Shown: positions 28,681 to 39,284, counted from the first letter of the stretch. The stretch: DNA of 64,000 bases from Nitrogeniibacter mangrovi (GCF_010983895.1 NZ_CP048836.1:1984001-2048000); one strand, 5' to 3'. Made by a program: numbers and translations. Notes: generated from the letters alone by a model not told the origin.

Positions 28681-28711
28681 AAAAGGCGAGCACATGTTCG
28701 CCTTTTTTTTT
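28681..28711 (+). terminator. Rho-independent terminator after tRNA-Asp
   Basis: AAAAGGCGA/TCGCCTTTT hairpin followed by a long T-run (28703-28711), eight bases after the tRNA-Asp CCA end. It closes the hupB-tRNA-Val-tRNA-Asp unit; the A-run on the other side would also let it work on the minus strand. Confidence 0.85.
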
Positions 28712-28788
28712 ACTTAAATTTGACCTGAAGCCAAGCGGGGTTACACTCCCGTCTTCGCTCTCTCTGGCTCAATTTCCCGGTCGATCCC

Positions 28789-30693
28789 ATGTTCGAGGCA
28801 GTTCGTAACAACAAACGCATCGCGCAGCTCATTCTCGGCGTGATCTCGCTTACTTTTGCTTTCTGGGGTGTCGAGTCCTATCTCAAGGACCGCACCGGTG
28901 GTGACGAGGTGGCGTCCGTCGGCGGCACCAAGATCAGTGTCTTTGATTTCCGGAATGCGTTGAGAAATCAGCAGGATCGCATGCGAGCCGCCAGCGATAC
29001 GCCCGTTGATCCGGAAACCTTTCAAAATCCCCTGTTCAAGCGCGCCGTGCTCGACAATCTGATCAATCAGCGCGTACTGGCGATCTATGCCGCCGAGCAC
29101 AGCCTCTCGGTGACCGACGAGCAACTGCGGGACACCATCGCGGGGATTCAGGCCTTTCAGGAGAACGGTCAGTTCTCGATGCAGCGCTACGAGCGCGCCG
29201 TTCGCGCCCAGGGCCTGACCGTTCAGGGCTTCCAGGAGAAGCTCCGGGCGGATCTTGAAAATCAGCAGGTCGTGACCGCGGTCAGTGAGGCCTCGGTGGT
29301 GCCTGAAGGCGTGATTTCACGTTTTCTCGAGGCTCAGCTCGAGGAGCGTACGGTCCACATGGTCCAGCTCACGGCGGATGAGTTCACCCAGCAGGTTCAG
29401 GTCGATGCGGACGAGGCCCGGAAGTATTACGACGAGCATAGCGCAGACTACGCGCAGCCGGCCAAGATCAAGGCCAGCTACGTGGTGCTGACGCCGGATG
29501 CGGTCAAGTCCCAGGTGAAGGTGAGCGAGGACGAGATCCGGGCCGAATACGAACAGCGCAAGGGATCCCTCGGTACGCCAGAAGAGCGCAAGGCGAGTCA
29601 CATTCTCATCGAGGTGGCCACCGATGCTCCCGAAGCCGACGTCAAGGCGGCGAAGGCGAAGGCGGAAGCACTGCTCGGCAAGATCAAGGCGAATCCCGAC
29701 CAGTTCGCGGCGCTGGCCAAGAGCGAATCGAACGATCCGGGGTCCGCGGCGAAGGGAGGAGACCTGGGTTACTTCGGTCGTGGCGCCATGCTGGCGCCGT
29801 TCGAAAAAGCGGTGTTCGATGCCAAGACCCCCGGTTTGATTCCCGAAATCATCCGCACCGAATTCGGATTTCACATCATCCGTCTTGACGACATCCGGCC
29901 GTCCACGACACCGTCTCTCGAGGCCATGCACGACAAGATTCGCGACGACCTGATCGCGAAGGCCGCCAACCGCCGTTTCCTCGAAGTGGCCGAGCAGTTC
30001 GCCAACATGGTCTACGAACAGCCCGACAGTCTCCAGCCTGCGGCTGATGCCTTCGGGCTCAAGGTCGAACAAACCAAGGGCTGGATCGATGCGAAGGCGA
30101 CGGGCCTGGGCGGCCACGAGAGCGAGGCCCTGGTGCGTGCGCTGTTCTCGGATGACGTGCTCAAGGACAAACACAACACCGACGCCATCGACGTGGGCGA
30201 CAACACGATGATGGCGGCACGCGTGGTCGCCCACGAACCGGCACGTCAGCGCAGCTTCGACGAAGTGAAGAGCGAAGTCGAGGACACGCTGCGCAAAGAC
30301 AAGGCGGCCGAACTCGCGGTCAAGCAGGGCGAAGCCAAGTTGGCGAAACTCCAGGCGGGCGAGTCGCTCGCGCTGAAATGGGGCGACGAGTTCAAGCTCA
30401 AAAGGGGCGTGGCCACCTTGCCGCCCCATCTGATGGCCGCGATTTTCTCGGCGGCGGCCAGTCCGTTGCCGGCCTATACGGGGGTCGAACTGGCTGGTGC
30501 CGGGTATGCCTTGTTCCGAATCGACGCGGTGAAGGACGCCAAGGTCGAGAAGGGCGACGAACGGCTCAAGACCATCGGTCAACAATACGCCCAGCTGTTG
30601 GGCACGCAGGACCTGCGGGCCTTCCTGAATGCGCTGCGCGAGCGTTACGAGGTCAAGATCAACGCGTCGGCCTTGGCGAGCGACGAAGGCTGA
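28789..30693 (+). CDS. ppiD: Periplasmic folding chaperone PpiD (SurA-N / parvulin)
   Basis: A 634-aa inner-membrane-anchored periplasmic chaperone. A short cytoplasmic N terminus (FEAVRNNKR) precedes one transmembrane helix (about residues 13-32), a SurA_N-like chaperone domain (about 35-165), and a parvulin domain (about 265-360, RKASHILIEVATD to EFGFHIIRLDDI), then a second helical domain. PpiD helps newly exported proteins leave the SecYEG translocon. It starts after the tRNA terminator and ends in its own terminator. The position next to lon-hupB is conserved in beta/gammaproteobacteria. Confidence 0.94.
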   Translation: MFEAVRNNKRIAQLILGVISLTFAFWGVESYLKDRTGGDEVASVGGTKISVFDFRNALRNQQDRMRAASDTPVDPETFQNPLFKRAVLDNLINQRVLAIYAAEHSLSVTDEQLRDTIAGIQAFQENGQFSMQRYERAVRAQGLTVQGFQEKLRADLENQQVVTAVSEASVVPEGVISRFLEAQLEERTVHMVQLTADEFTQQVQVDADEARKYYDEHSADYAQPAKIKASYVVLTPDAVKSQVKVSEDEIRAEYEQRKGSLGTPEERKASHILIEVATDAPEADVKAAKAKAEALLGKIKANPDQFAALAKSESNDPGSAAKGGDLGYFGRGAMLAPFEKAVFDAKTPGLIPEIIRTEFGFHIIRLDDIRPSTTPSLEAMHDKIRDDLIAKAANRRFLEVAEQFANMVYEQPDSLQPAADAFGLKVEQTKGWIDAKATGLGGHESEALVRALFSDDVLKDKHNTDAIDVGDNTMMAARVVAHEPARQRSFDEVKSEVEDTLRKDKAAELAVKQGEAKLAKLQAGESLALKWGDEFKLKRGVATLPPHLMAAIFSAAASPLPAYTGVELAGAGYALFRIDAVKDAKVEKGDERLKTIGQQYAQLLGTQDLRAFLNALRERYEVKINASALASDEG

Positions 30694-30711
30694 GGGTGTG
30701 TCTCGGCCAAC

Positions 30712-30740
30712 AAAAAGCCCGGCTGCTGCCGGGCTTTTTT
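30712..30740 (+). terminator. Rho-independent terminator between ppiD and fabI
   Basis: AAGCCCGGC/GCCGGGCTT stem with a TGCT loop (30715-30736) and T-run on the plus strand; the A-run on the left means it can also end the convergent fabI transcript. Confidence 0.9.
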
Positions 30741-30757
30741 GTTGTCGGGTCGCTGGC

Positions 30758-31549
30758 TCAGCCCTGCTCCGGATTCCCCAGCGCGGTGGTATTGAAGCCA
30801 CCGTCAACATACATGATCTCGCCCGTGATGCCGCTGGCCAGGTCCGAGCTGAGGAAGGCGGCGGCGTTGCCGACTTCGTCGATGGTCACGTTGCGCCGTA
30901 GTGGGGCGTTGTGCTCGTTGAACGCGAGCAGTTTGCCAAAACTGCCGACGCCGGAGGCCGCGAGGGTCTTGATCGGGCCGGCGGAGATGCCGTTGACACG
31001 GGTGCCTTCCGGTCCGAGGCAGACGGCCAGATAACGCACCGAGGCTTCCAGGCTCGCCTTGGCCAGCCCCATGATGTTGTAGTTGGGCATGGTGCGCACG
31101 GCGCCCAGGTAGGACAGCGTCAGCAGCGAGCCATTGCGCCCGGCAAGCAGGGGGCGGGCGGCCTTGGCCAGCGCCGGAAAACTGTAGGCACTCACTTCCT
31201 GAGAGATGCGGAAGGCTTCGCGGGACAGCCCGTTGAGGAAGTCGCCTTCGAGTGCCTCGGTCGGCGCATAGGCGATGGAGTGAACCACGCTGTCCACGCC
31301 GCCCCAGACGTCACCGATCCGCGAGAACAGGTCATCGATCTGCTTGTCTTCCTGCACATCGAGCGGCATCACCAGCTCGCTGCCGAAGTCGTTCGCCATC
31401 TTGGCCACACGATCGTGGAAACGGTCGTTCTGATAGGTGAAAGCCAGTTCGGCGCCTTCGCGGTGCATGGCGCGGGCGATGCCGTAGGCAATCGAACGGT
31501 TGCTGAGCAATCCGGTGATCAGGATCCGTTTGCCGGAAAGAAAACCCAT
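30758..31549 (-). CDS. fabI: Enoyl-[acyl-carrier-protein] reductase (NADH)
   Basis: A 263-aa short-chain dehydrogenase-like enzyme that performs the last reduction in each round of fatty acid elongation and is the triclosan target. It begins [24 protein letters not shown] (nucleotide site with the FabI-specific insertion) and has the catalytic Tyr-x6-Lys in [10 protein letters not shown] and the following [10 protein letters not shown] loop. A TATAAT -10 box lies 32 bases upstream of the ATG. Monocistronic between a bidirectional terminator and the divergent transporter operon. Confidence 0.97.
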   Translation of the reverse strand: MGFLSGKRILITGLLSNRSIAYGIARAMHREGAELAFTYQNDRFHDRVAKMANDFGSELVMPLDVQEDKQIDDLFSRIGDVWGGVDSVVHSIAYAPTEALEGDFLNGLSREAFRISQEVSAYSFPALAKAARPLLAGRNGSLLTLSYLGAVRTMPNYNIMGLAKASLEASVRYLAVCLGPEGTRVNGISAGPIKTLAASGVGSFGKLLAFNEHNAPLRRNVTIDEVGNAAAFLSSDLASGITGEIMYVDGGFNTTALGNPEQG

Positions 31550-31580
31550 TTTCTCCAGTCTCCATTGAGCAGATCGGCGG

Positions 31581-31586
31581 ATTATA
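31581..31586 (-). promoter_or_regulatory. -10 box of fabI
   Basis: Exact TATAAT on the minus strand, placing the start point about 25 bases before the fabI ATG. No good -35 hexamer is seen at 16-18 bases, so the promoter may need an activator or be weak. Confidence 0.55.
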
Positions 31587-31662
31587 GCTGATCCGCATCG
31601 TGCTTCGGCAGGCCCGGGTGCGCCGATGCAGCTTTTGACGTGCTTCGGCTACACTCACGCAC

Positions 31663-33852
31663 ATGCGTTCTGTGCATCGGCTGCTCGCTCGTGTCGTGAT
31701 CTGCCTCGTCGTCCCGGCGCTGCTGGCCGCCTGCGGCCGTGCTTGGAACGACCCGTATCCGGCAGCCGAGGCGGGCAAGAACATCCTCTATGCGGCCTTT
31801 ACCGCCAAGCCCAAGCATCTCGATCCGGTGCAGTCCTACACCGAGGACGAAGCGACCTTCCTCTACCAGATCTACGAGCCGCCGCTGCAGTATCACTACC
31901 TGAAGCGGCCGTACACCCTGATTCCCGGATCGGCAGCGCGCATGCCCCGGGTGACGCGCTACGATCGGGCAGGGGCGGTGCTGCCGGACGATGCGCCCAA
32001 CAGCGCGGTCGATCATACGGTCTTCGAGATCGAGATCCGTCATGGTGTCCGCTATCAGCCCCATCCGGCCTTTGCGCTGCGCCCCGACGGTGCCCCCGCC
32101 TACGTCCCCATGCCCGCCGCGGTGCTGGAGAAGGTGAACACGATGGGCGATTTTCCGCTCACCGGTACGCGGGAGCTGGTGGCGGACGATTTCATCTATC
32201 AACTCAAACGCCTGGCGTCGCCGCAGCTGCATTCGCCGATTCTCGAGCTCATGAGCGGCTATATTCCGGGGCTCAAACGCCTCCACGAGCAGCTGGTGGC
32301 CGCAGCCAAGGGCTTGCCGGAAGACGCCTGGCTCGATCTGGACGAATTCACGCTCGACGGGGTCGAGCGTGTCGACCGCTACACCTACCGGATTCGCGTG
32401 AAAGGGGCCTATCCGCAGCTGTTGTACTGGATGAGCATGCAGTTTTTCGCCCCTGTACCACGCGAGGTCGACCGCTTCTTCCATCAGCCCGGCATGGCGG
32501 CGAAAAACCTGACGCTGGATTGGTGGCCGGTTGGCACCGGCCCGTACATGCTGGTGGAAAACGATCCGAATGCACGCATGGTGCTGGCGCGCAACCCGAA
32601 CTACCGCCACGAGACCTATCCGTGCCAGGGCGAGCCCGAGGATGGCCCGGCCGGCCTGCTGGCCGACTGCGGCAAGCCGATCCCGTTTCTCGACGAGGCG
32701 GTCTTCACGCGGGAGAAGGAAAGCATTCCGTACTGGACCAAGTTCCTGCAGGGGTATTACGACGCCTCGGGCGTGTCCTCCGACAACTTCGACCAGGCCG
32801 TCCAGATCAGCGGCGAAGGCGAGGTGAGCCTGAGCGACGAGATGCGGGACAAGGGCATCGAACTGGTCACCTCGGTGTCGCCGAGTCTGTTCTACATGGG
32901 CTTCAACATGCTCGATGGCGTCGTGGGTGGCGACAGCGAACGGGCACGCAAGCTGCGCCTGGCGGTATCCATCGTCATCGACCAGGAGGAATTCATCTCC
33001 GTGTTCCTCAATGGGCGCGGGACGCCGGGCATGGGCCCGATCCCCACCGGCATCTATGGCAGCGAGGAAGGCGAGGCCGGCATCAATCCGTTCGTGTACG
33101 ACTGGAAGGACGGCCATGCGGTCCGCAAGCCGGTCGCCGAAGCGAGGCAGTTGCTTGCCGAGGCGGGTTACCCCAATGGTCGTGACGCAAAAACCGGCGA
33201 ACCGTTGGTGCTGTATCTGGATACCACCACCGGCGGCATGGGCGACAAGGCCTACTCGGACTGGCTCATCAAGCAGTTCCACAAGATCGACGTGCAGCTG
33301 GTGGTGCGCGCCACCGACTGGAACCGCTTCCAGGACAAGCTGCGCAAGGGCAGCGCGCAACTGTTCTTTCTCGGGTGGAACGCCGACTACCCCGACCCGG
33401 AGAATTTCTTCTTCCTGCTGCACGGGCCGCAGAGCCGGGTGACGAGCCAGGGCGAAAATGCCGCCAATTACCGCAATCCGCGCTTCGATGCGCTGTTCGA
33501 GAAGATGAAGACCATGCGCAACGGACCGGAGCGGCTGGCCATCATCCGGGAGATGAACCACATCGTGCAGCATGATGCACCCTGGATCTTCGCCTATTAT
33601 CCGAAAGCCTACGTGCTCCAGCACGGCTGGATGAAGAATCGCAAGCCGGGCAAGATCATCCGCAACACGCTCAAGTACCAGCGTGTCGACCCGGCGCTGC
33701 GCGCGCGCGAGCGCGCCGAATGGAACCAGCCGGTGCTGTGGCCGCTCGGGCTGCTCGCGCTGGTCGGTGCGGCAATCGTCCTGCCCGCGCTGCGGCGGTA
33801 CCGCGCACATGAGCGCACCACGGCCGCCACCCACGAGACGGGGAGGGGCTGA
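31663..33852 (+). CDS. ABC transporter substrate-binding lipoprotein, family 5 (peptide type)
   Basis: A 729-aa extracytoplasmic solute-binding protein, longer than the usual 500-600. The signal peptide ends in a lipobox LLAAC (Cys about residue 24). The binding-protein body includes PKHLDPVQSYTEDEA at the start and MVLARNPNYR and GSAQLFFLGWNADYPDP later, typical of DppA/OppA-type family 5. Unusually, a hydrophobic helix (about residues 690-712) and a basic tail lie at the C terminus, so it may be anchored at both ends. Its stop overlaps the start of the first permease. The ligand, presumably a peptide, is inferred from the family. Confidence 0.88.
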   Translation: MRSVHRLLARVVICLVVPALLAACGRAWNDPYPAAEAGKNILYAAFTAKPKHLDPVQSYTEDEATFLYQIYEPPLQYHYLKRPYTLIPGSAARMPRVTRYDRAGAVLPDDAPNSAVDHTVFEIEIRHGVRYQPHPAFALRPDGAPAYVPMPAAVLEKVNTMGDFPLTGTRELVADDFIYQLKRLASPQLHSPILELMSGYIPGLKRLHEQLVAAAKGLPEDAWLDLDEFTLDGVERVDRYTYRIRVKGAYPQLLYWMSMQFFAPVPREVDRFFHQPGMAAKNLTLDWWPVGTGPYMLVENDPNARMVLARNPNYRHETYPCQGEPEDGPAGLLADCGKPIPFLDEAVFTREKESIPYWTKFLQGYYDASGVSSDNFDQAVQISGEGEVSLSDEMRDKGIELVTSVSPSLFYMGFNMLDGVVGGDSERARKLRLAVSIVIDQEEFISVFLNGRGTPGMGPIPTGIYGSEEGEAGINPFVYDWKDGHAVRKPVAEARQLLAEAGYPNGRDAKTGEPLVLYLDTTTGGMGDKAYSDWLIKQFHKIDVQLVVRATDWNRFQDKLRKGSAQLFFLGWNADYPDPENFFFLLHGPQSRVTSQGENAANYRNPRFDALFEKMKTMRNGPERLAIIREMNHIVQHDAPWIFAYYPKAYVLQHGWMKNRKPGKIIRNTLKYQRVDPALRARERAEWNQPVLWPLGLLALVGAAIVLPALRRYRAHERTTAATHETGRG

Positions 33853-34829
33853 TGTTTGCCTATCTGGTCCGTCGCCTGCTCTACACGCTCCCGATCCTGA
33901 TCGGCGTGAACGTCATCACCTTCGCGCTGTTCTTCGTCGTCAATACGCCCGACGACATGGCGCGGATGCAGCTGGGCACCAAACGGGTCACACCGGAGGC
34001 CATCGAGCGCTGGAAGGTGGAGCGGGGCTATGACAAACCCCTTTTCTTCAATGCGGGGGTATCGGGCACGGCGAGGGTGACCGACACCATCTTTTTCGAG
34101 AAATCGGTGCGCATGTTCGCCTTCGATTTCGGTCGCGCCGAAGACGGGCGCGACATCGCGCGCGAGATCAGGATGCGCATGGGCCCGTCGCTGTCCATCG
34201 CCATCCCCACGTTTCTGCTCGGCTTGTTCGTGACCGTGAGCTTCGCGCTCATGCTCGTGTTCTTCCGCGCCACGCCGCTCGATTTCTGGGGGGTGGTGCT
34301 GTGCGTGGCGATGATGTCCATCTCCAGCCTGTTCTACATCATCGGCGGGCAATGGCTCATCTCCAAGGTGTGGCATCTGGTGCCCATCAGCGGCTACGAC
34401 GGCGGGCTCGACGCGCCGCGTTTCCTGATCCTGCCGGTGATTCTCGGCGTCATCTCGGGTATCGGCAGCAGCACACGCTGGTATCGCACCATCTTCCTCG
34501 AGGAAATCTCGCGTGACTACGTGCGCACGGCACGGGCGAAGGGCCTCTCGGAGCTGGTGGTGCTGTTCCGCCATGTGCTCAAGAACGCCATGATTCCGAT
34601 TCTCACCGGCGTGGTGGTGGTCATTCCGATGTTGTTCATGGGCAGCCTCATCATCGAGTCCTTCTTCGGCATTCCCGGCCTCGGCAGCTACACCATCGAC
34701 GCCATCCAGTCGCAGGACTTCGCGGTGGTGCGCGCCATGGTCTTCATCGGCTCGGTGCTCTACATCATCGGCCTCATCGCCACCGACATTTCCTACACGC
34801 TCGTCGACCCGCGGGTGAGGCTGCAATGA
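33852..34829 (+). CDS. ABC transporter permease, DppB/OppB type
   Basis: A 325-aa inner-membrane permease with six predicted helices. The EAA loop is visible as DYVRTARAKGLSELVVLFRH, the contact site for the ATPase. The N terminus FAYLVRRLLYTLPILIGVNV is the standard first helix of DppB-type proteins. The ATG overlaps the upstream stop, and the 3' end overlaps the second permease by 4 bases, so the three genes form a tight operon. Confidence 0.92.
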   Translation: MFAYLVRRLLYTLPILIGVNVITFALFFVVNTPDDMARMQLGTKRVTPEAIERWKVERGYDKPLFFNAGVSGTARVTDTIFFEKSVRMFAFDFGRAEDGRDIAREIRMRMGPSLSIAIPTFLLGLFVTVSFALMLVFFRATPLDFWGVVLCVAMMSISSLFYIIGGQWLISKVWHLVPISGYDGGLDAPRFLILPVILGVISGIGSSTRWYRTIFLEEISRDYVRTARAKGLSELVVLFRHVLKNAMIPILTGVVVVIPMLFMGSLIIESFFGIPGLGSYTIDAIQSQDFAVVRAMVFIGSVLYIIGLIATDISYTLVDPRVRLQ

Positions 34830-36214
34830 TCGAACACGGCTTCGAACCGGTCGTCCTGTGGACCGATGCGCTGTTTTTCGCGCTGCTGGTTGCCATGGCC
34901 GGCGGGCTCTGGCACGCCTGGCGCAGCCCGCCGCTGCGCGCCCAGTGGCAAAAGGTGACCGGTCGCGCCACGGGCATGTCCGCCATCGTGGTGCTGCTGG
35001 CCTTCCTCGTCATCGGCGTGCTCGACAGCCTCCATTTCCGCGCCGCGTTGGCGCCCACCGAAAACACGTCGCAGACGGTCTACTCGACCGAGGTCAATAG
35101 CGTGCTCGACCTGTTGCTGGCCCGGCAGCGCCAGGAAAACGAGCGGACCTACTCGGCCCCCCTGGCCACCCACGCCTACGTCAAGGACACCATCGAGCTG
35201 CCGGGCGGCGGGCAGGCGCGCGAATACCCGCGGCTGCGCTATGGCGGTGCCGGACTCGGCGAGGGCGGTGACGCCCATCGGGAAGACGTGCTCGAGCGCG
35301 TCGCCATCGGCATCGGCCTGGGGGCGGCCGCATCGGTCGCCGCGCTGGTGCTGGTGGGCGCGGGGGTCGGCGGACCGCTTACGCTGCTGCGCGGGCGCAC
35401 GCGCCTGGCCTGGCGTGCGGCCTGGGTGACCTTCTCGATCATTGCGCTGGTCACCGGCGTCCTCTATTCGCTGGCGCAGGGCTATCACGTCTTCGGCACC
35501 GACAAGGTCGGCCAGGACGTGCTCGTGCTCACCCTCAAGAGCGTGCGCACCGCGCTCATGATCGGCACCCTCACGACCCTGGTGACCCTGCCGATCGCCA
35601 TTGCCCTGGGCATCATGGCCGGCTACTTCGGCGGCTGGGTGGACGATGTCATCCAGTACATCTACACCGTGCTCAACTCGATTCCCGGGGTGCTGCTGAT
35701 CGCCGCCGCGGTGCTCATGATGCAGGTGTTCATCGAACTGCACCCGGAATGGTTCTCCACCGCGGCGGCGCGCTCCGACGCCCGGCTGCTGGCCCTGTGC
35801 GTGATTCTCGGCATGACCAGCTGGACGGGTCTGTGCCGGTTGCTGCGCGGCGAGACGCTCAAGCTGCGCGAGCTCGAGTACGTACAGGCGGCGCGCGCCT
35901 TCGCGGTGCCGACGCCGAAGATCCTGCTCCGGCACATCCTGCCCAACCTCATGCACATCGTGCTGATCGCCCTGGTGATGGACTTTTCCGGGCTGGTGCT
36001 GGCCGAGGCGGTGCTTTCCTACGTGGGCATCGGTGTGGATCCCACCATGGCCAGCTTCGGCACCATGATCAACGCCGCGCGCATGGAACTGGCGCGCGAC
36101 CCGATGGTGTGGTGGTCACTGGCCGCCGCCTTCGTGTTCATGTTTGTGCTCGTGCTCGCCGCCAACCTGCTGGCCGATGTGGTGCGCGACGCCTTCGATC
36201 CGCGCGCGGGCTGA
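34826..36214 (+). CDS. ABC transporter permease, DppC/OppC type, with long N-terminal extension
   Basis: A 462-aa permease; DppC proteins are usually near 300 aa. The extra ~190 residues at the N terminus hold two or three more hydrophobic helices and a loop with charged repeats. The C-terminal half is a normal OppC permease: GTDKVGQDVLVLTLKSVRTAL, and an EAA loop ELEYVQAARAFAVPTPKILL. It is the last gene of the operon. No ATP-binding subunits follow, so the ATPases must be encoded elsewhere. Confidence 0.88.
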   Translation: MIEHGFEPVVLWTDALFFALLVAMAGGLWHAWRSPPLRAQWQKVTGRATGMSAIVVLLAFLVIGVLDSLHFRAALAPTENTSQTVYSTEVNSVLDLLLARQRQENERTYSAPLATHAYVKDTIELPGGGQAREYPRLRYGGAGLGEGGDAHREDVLERVAIGIGLGAAASVAALVLVGAGVGGPLTLLRGRTRLAWRAAWVTFSIIALVTGVLYSLAQGYHVFGTDKVGQDVLVLTLKSVRTALMIGTLTTLVTLPIAIALGIMAGYFGGWVDDVIQYIYTVLNSIPGVLLIAAAVLMMQVFIELHPEWFSTAAARSDARLLALCVILGMTSWTGLCRLLRGETLKLRELEYVQAARAFAVPTPKILLRHILPNLMHIVLIALVMDFSGLVLAEAVLSYVGIGVDPTMASFGTMINAARMELARDPMVWWSLAAAFVFMFVLVLAANLLADVVRDAFDPRAG

Positions 36215-36224
36215 ATCTGCGCCC

Positions 36225-36797
36225 TCAGGCGAACAGGTTGAATCGGCCAACGGTGTCCCCGGCCGATCGGGTGTAGGCGTCGATCGCACGGCGCGACGGA
36301 TCGGGCGCGGCCCCCGTGCTGCCTTGGGCATCGGTTCGCTGGGTGATCAACTCGCGTTGCGCCTCGGCCATCATCTGCGCCGCCTGGGCTGCCACGCGGT
36401 AGTCCTGGGCGGAGGGATCCGCGGGTGCCAAAGCGGCACGACGGACCTGCTCGGCGCGGCTGAGGGTTTCTTCCGGTGTGCGCCCGGGCGACAGATCGAT
36501 CGACACTTCACCGGCCACGGCGTACAGCTTGCCGTTCGGGCCCCGCTCGGTCTGGAAATTGGCGCCGCCTTGCGCCAGCCCGCCCGCTGCGGCCAGATGG
36601 GCCGCCTCATGGGCACGTACCCGCCGATCCGTCGCGGCCAGTTCGGCCGCTGCCTGCGCCGAGGTGTCCGGGTTCGGTTTGCCGCCCGCGCCCCGCGGGA
36701 TCCCATGCCCGGTGTCATCGGCGCGATCCGATGCGTTCGCATGCGCGCTGGGAGCGCGTTGCGCGATGTTGACGACGGAAGGGAGAGCGGAAATCAT
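36225..36797 (-). CDS. Putative metalloprotease, CJM1_0395/SprA-related family
   Basis: A 190-aa protein with an N-terminal low-complexity part rich in Ala, Asp and Pro, then a conserved core with AHEAAHLAAAGG, an HExxH zinc-protease-type motif, followed by GKLYAVAGEVSIDLSPG. This matches a family annotated as putative metalloprotease (SprA-related); proteolysis has not been shown as far as I know. No signal peptide is evident. ATG at 36797 is preferred to a GTG one codon upstream. The gene is convergent with the transporter operon, with 10 bases between stops. Confidence 0.75.
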   Translation of the reverse strand: MISALPSVVNIAQRAPSAHANASDRADDTGHGIPRGAGGKPNPDTSAQAAAELAATDRRVRAHEAAHLAAAGGLAQGGANFQTERGPNGKLYAVAGEVSIDLSPGRTPEETLSRAEQVRRAALAPADPSAQDYRVAAQAAQMMAEAQRELITQRTDAQGSTGAAPDPSRRAIDAYTRSAGDTVGRFNLFA

Positions 36798-36864
36798 CAC
36801 CAGGCAGACGGTGTCTTCGAGAGCACTTCTGCAGTCTAGTGGTTGAATTCCCGGGAAAAAAGGG

Positions 36865-37581
36865 TCACAGAGGTTTTGATGCGCCGTCCGTCACGCTGCC
36901 CGCGGAGGGTTCATCGGCCGGTGGCGGTGATGACGGCGGCAAGGTGCGATCGAACCACTCGGCGGCGATGCGTGTGACACGCTCGAGCGCACCGGGCTGG
37001 GTGAACGCATCGTCGGCGCCCGGCACGTCTTCCCATTGCTTTTCGGCGCGCACATGATCGTAGGCGCGACGGATCATTTCCCGGCCACGGTCCTGGCGTC
37101 CGACGGCGACGCACAGCGGCATGGTCACGTTGGCCAGGGGCCCGACCCCGGCCAGATCGAGGCGGCCGGCACGGCAGAACAGGGCGTCGAATTTTTCATC
37201 GGTTCGACTGGCGGCGCGAATGGCGGCACCGCTACCGGTTCCGCTCGTCATCAGCCCCCGTGACAAGCCCATGAGCGGAGGCTGGTGCTCGACCCACTCG
37301 AGCGCCGACTCGAGACGTGTCGCCAGCAGCGGCGTGTTGTAGCGCAGATCGGGGTCGCGTGACTCTTCATGCGGCGTGAGCAGATCCAGCAGCAGGGTGG
37401 CGAAGCCGGCTGTCTGCAAATGCTTGGCGACATAGGCTTCGCGCGAGTTCAGATGCTTGCCCGCAGCGGTCTGCGCGAGGATGACCAGGGCGCGCACGTC
37501 GGGTGCGTGGGCCATGTGCGCCCCGAGCCATACCGACCCCGCCGGCAGGCTCAATTCGATCTGTCTGAGCTTCATTCCCAT
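36865..37581 (-). CDS. Alpha/beta hydrolase (dienelactone hydrolase-like), nucleophile position altered
   Basis: A 238-aa single-domain alpha/beta hydrolase resembling those fused to or beside phosphoribosyltransferases. It has LVILAQTAAGKHLNSRE, LLLDLLTPHEESRD and a late DDAFTQPGALERV. Where relatives have G-x-S-x-G at the nucleophile elbow, this protein reads SGTGSGAAIRAA: in my alignment by eye the serine is one position off and glycine holds the nucleophile place. It may be inactive, or the neighbouring Ser may serve. The C terminus is a Pro/Ser-rich tail. Confidence 0.72.
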   Translation of the reverse strand: MGMKLRQIELSLPAGSVWLGAHMAHAPDVRALVILAQTAAGKHLNSREAYVAKHLQTAGFATLLLDLLTPHEESRDPDLRYNTPLLATRLESALEWVEHQPPLMGLSRGLMTSGTGSGAAIRAASRTDEKFDALFCRAGRLDLAGVGPLANVTMPLCVAVGRQDRGREMIRRAYDHVRAEKQWEDVPGADDAFTQPGALERVTRIAAEWFDRTLPPSSPPPADEPSAGSVTDGASKPL

Positions 37582-37605
37582 GGCCGCACGTTACACCGGA
37601 TCGGC

Positions 37606-38709
<1,104 letters not shown>

Positions 38710-38729
38710 GGCAAACCTCCGTGAAGCGT

Positions 38730-39284
38730 TCAGTCAGCCTCGGACCATTTCTGGACCGGGTAGGTCGCGATCATGACCTCGTCGCCCCAGTAATCCGGGG
38801 GCAAGCCGGCTTTCTGTTTGAGCGCACCCAGGAAGCGGCGCGGCTCGGGCAGCTGCGCCCACACCTGGGGGAGGAAGGTGGCCTGGCGACAGCCGGCGAA
38901 GAAGATCACGCCGTCCTGACCCGGTCGCAGCCGGGCCAACACCTCGTCTTCGGCACGCGCATCCATGAACTCGGCCTGACCGAGCAACGAGACGCCGATC
39001 CGGATCGCAGGCCACTCCGCCCGGGATACCGGGGGAAAGCGCGGATCGCCGAAGGCCGCGGCACAGGCGTTGGCGGCGATGTCTTCGGCCAGTGGGCGGT
39101 GCGGTTTGAGGCTGCCGATGCAGCCGCGCAACTCGCCATGCTTGGTCAGGGTGACGAAGGTGGCGCCGCGTGAAGCCAGCGACGGATCGTCGCCGGGGGC
39201 CGGCGCGAGCCCCAGTTCATGTTCGATCGCCGCCCGCGCACGCGCCAGCAGGCGCGCGCCGAGATCGGACTCAGTGGGCGACAT
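38730..39284 (-). CDS. amrA: AmmeMemoRadiSam system protein A (AMMECR1 domain)
   Basis: A 184-aa AMMECR1-domain protein. The family signature LRGCIGSL is present (about residue 53), together with EVSLLGQAEFMD-like and late VWAQLPEPRRFLGALKQKAGL segments. The human homologue AMMECR1 is a disease-linked protein of unclear biochemistry. The start overlaps the amrB stop by 14 bases. Function is known only through its constant company with MEMO-like and radical SAM proteins. Confidence 0.92.
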   Translation of the reverse strand: MSPTESDLGARLLARARAAIEHELGLAPAPGDDPSLASRGATFVTLTKHGELRGCIGSLKPHRPLAEDIAANACAAAFGDPRFPPVSRAEWPAIRIGVSLLGQAEFMDARAEDEVLARLRPGQDGVIFFAGCRQATFLPQVWAQLPEPRRFLGALKQKAGLPPDYWGDEVMIATYPVQKWSEAD

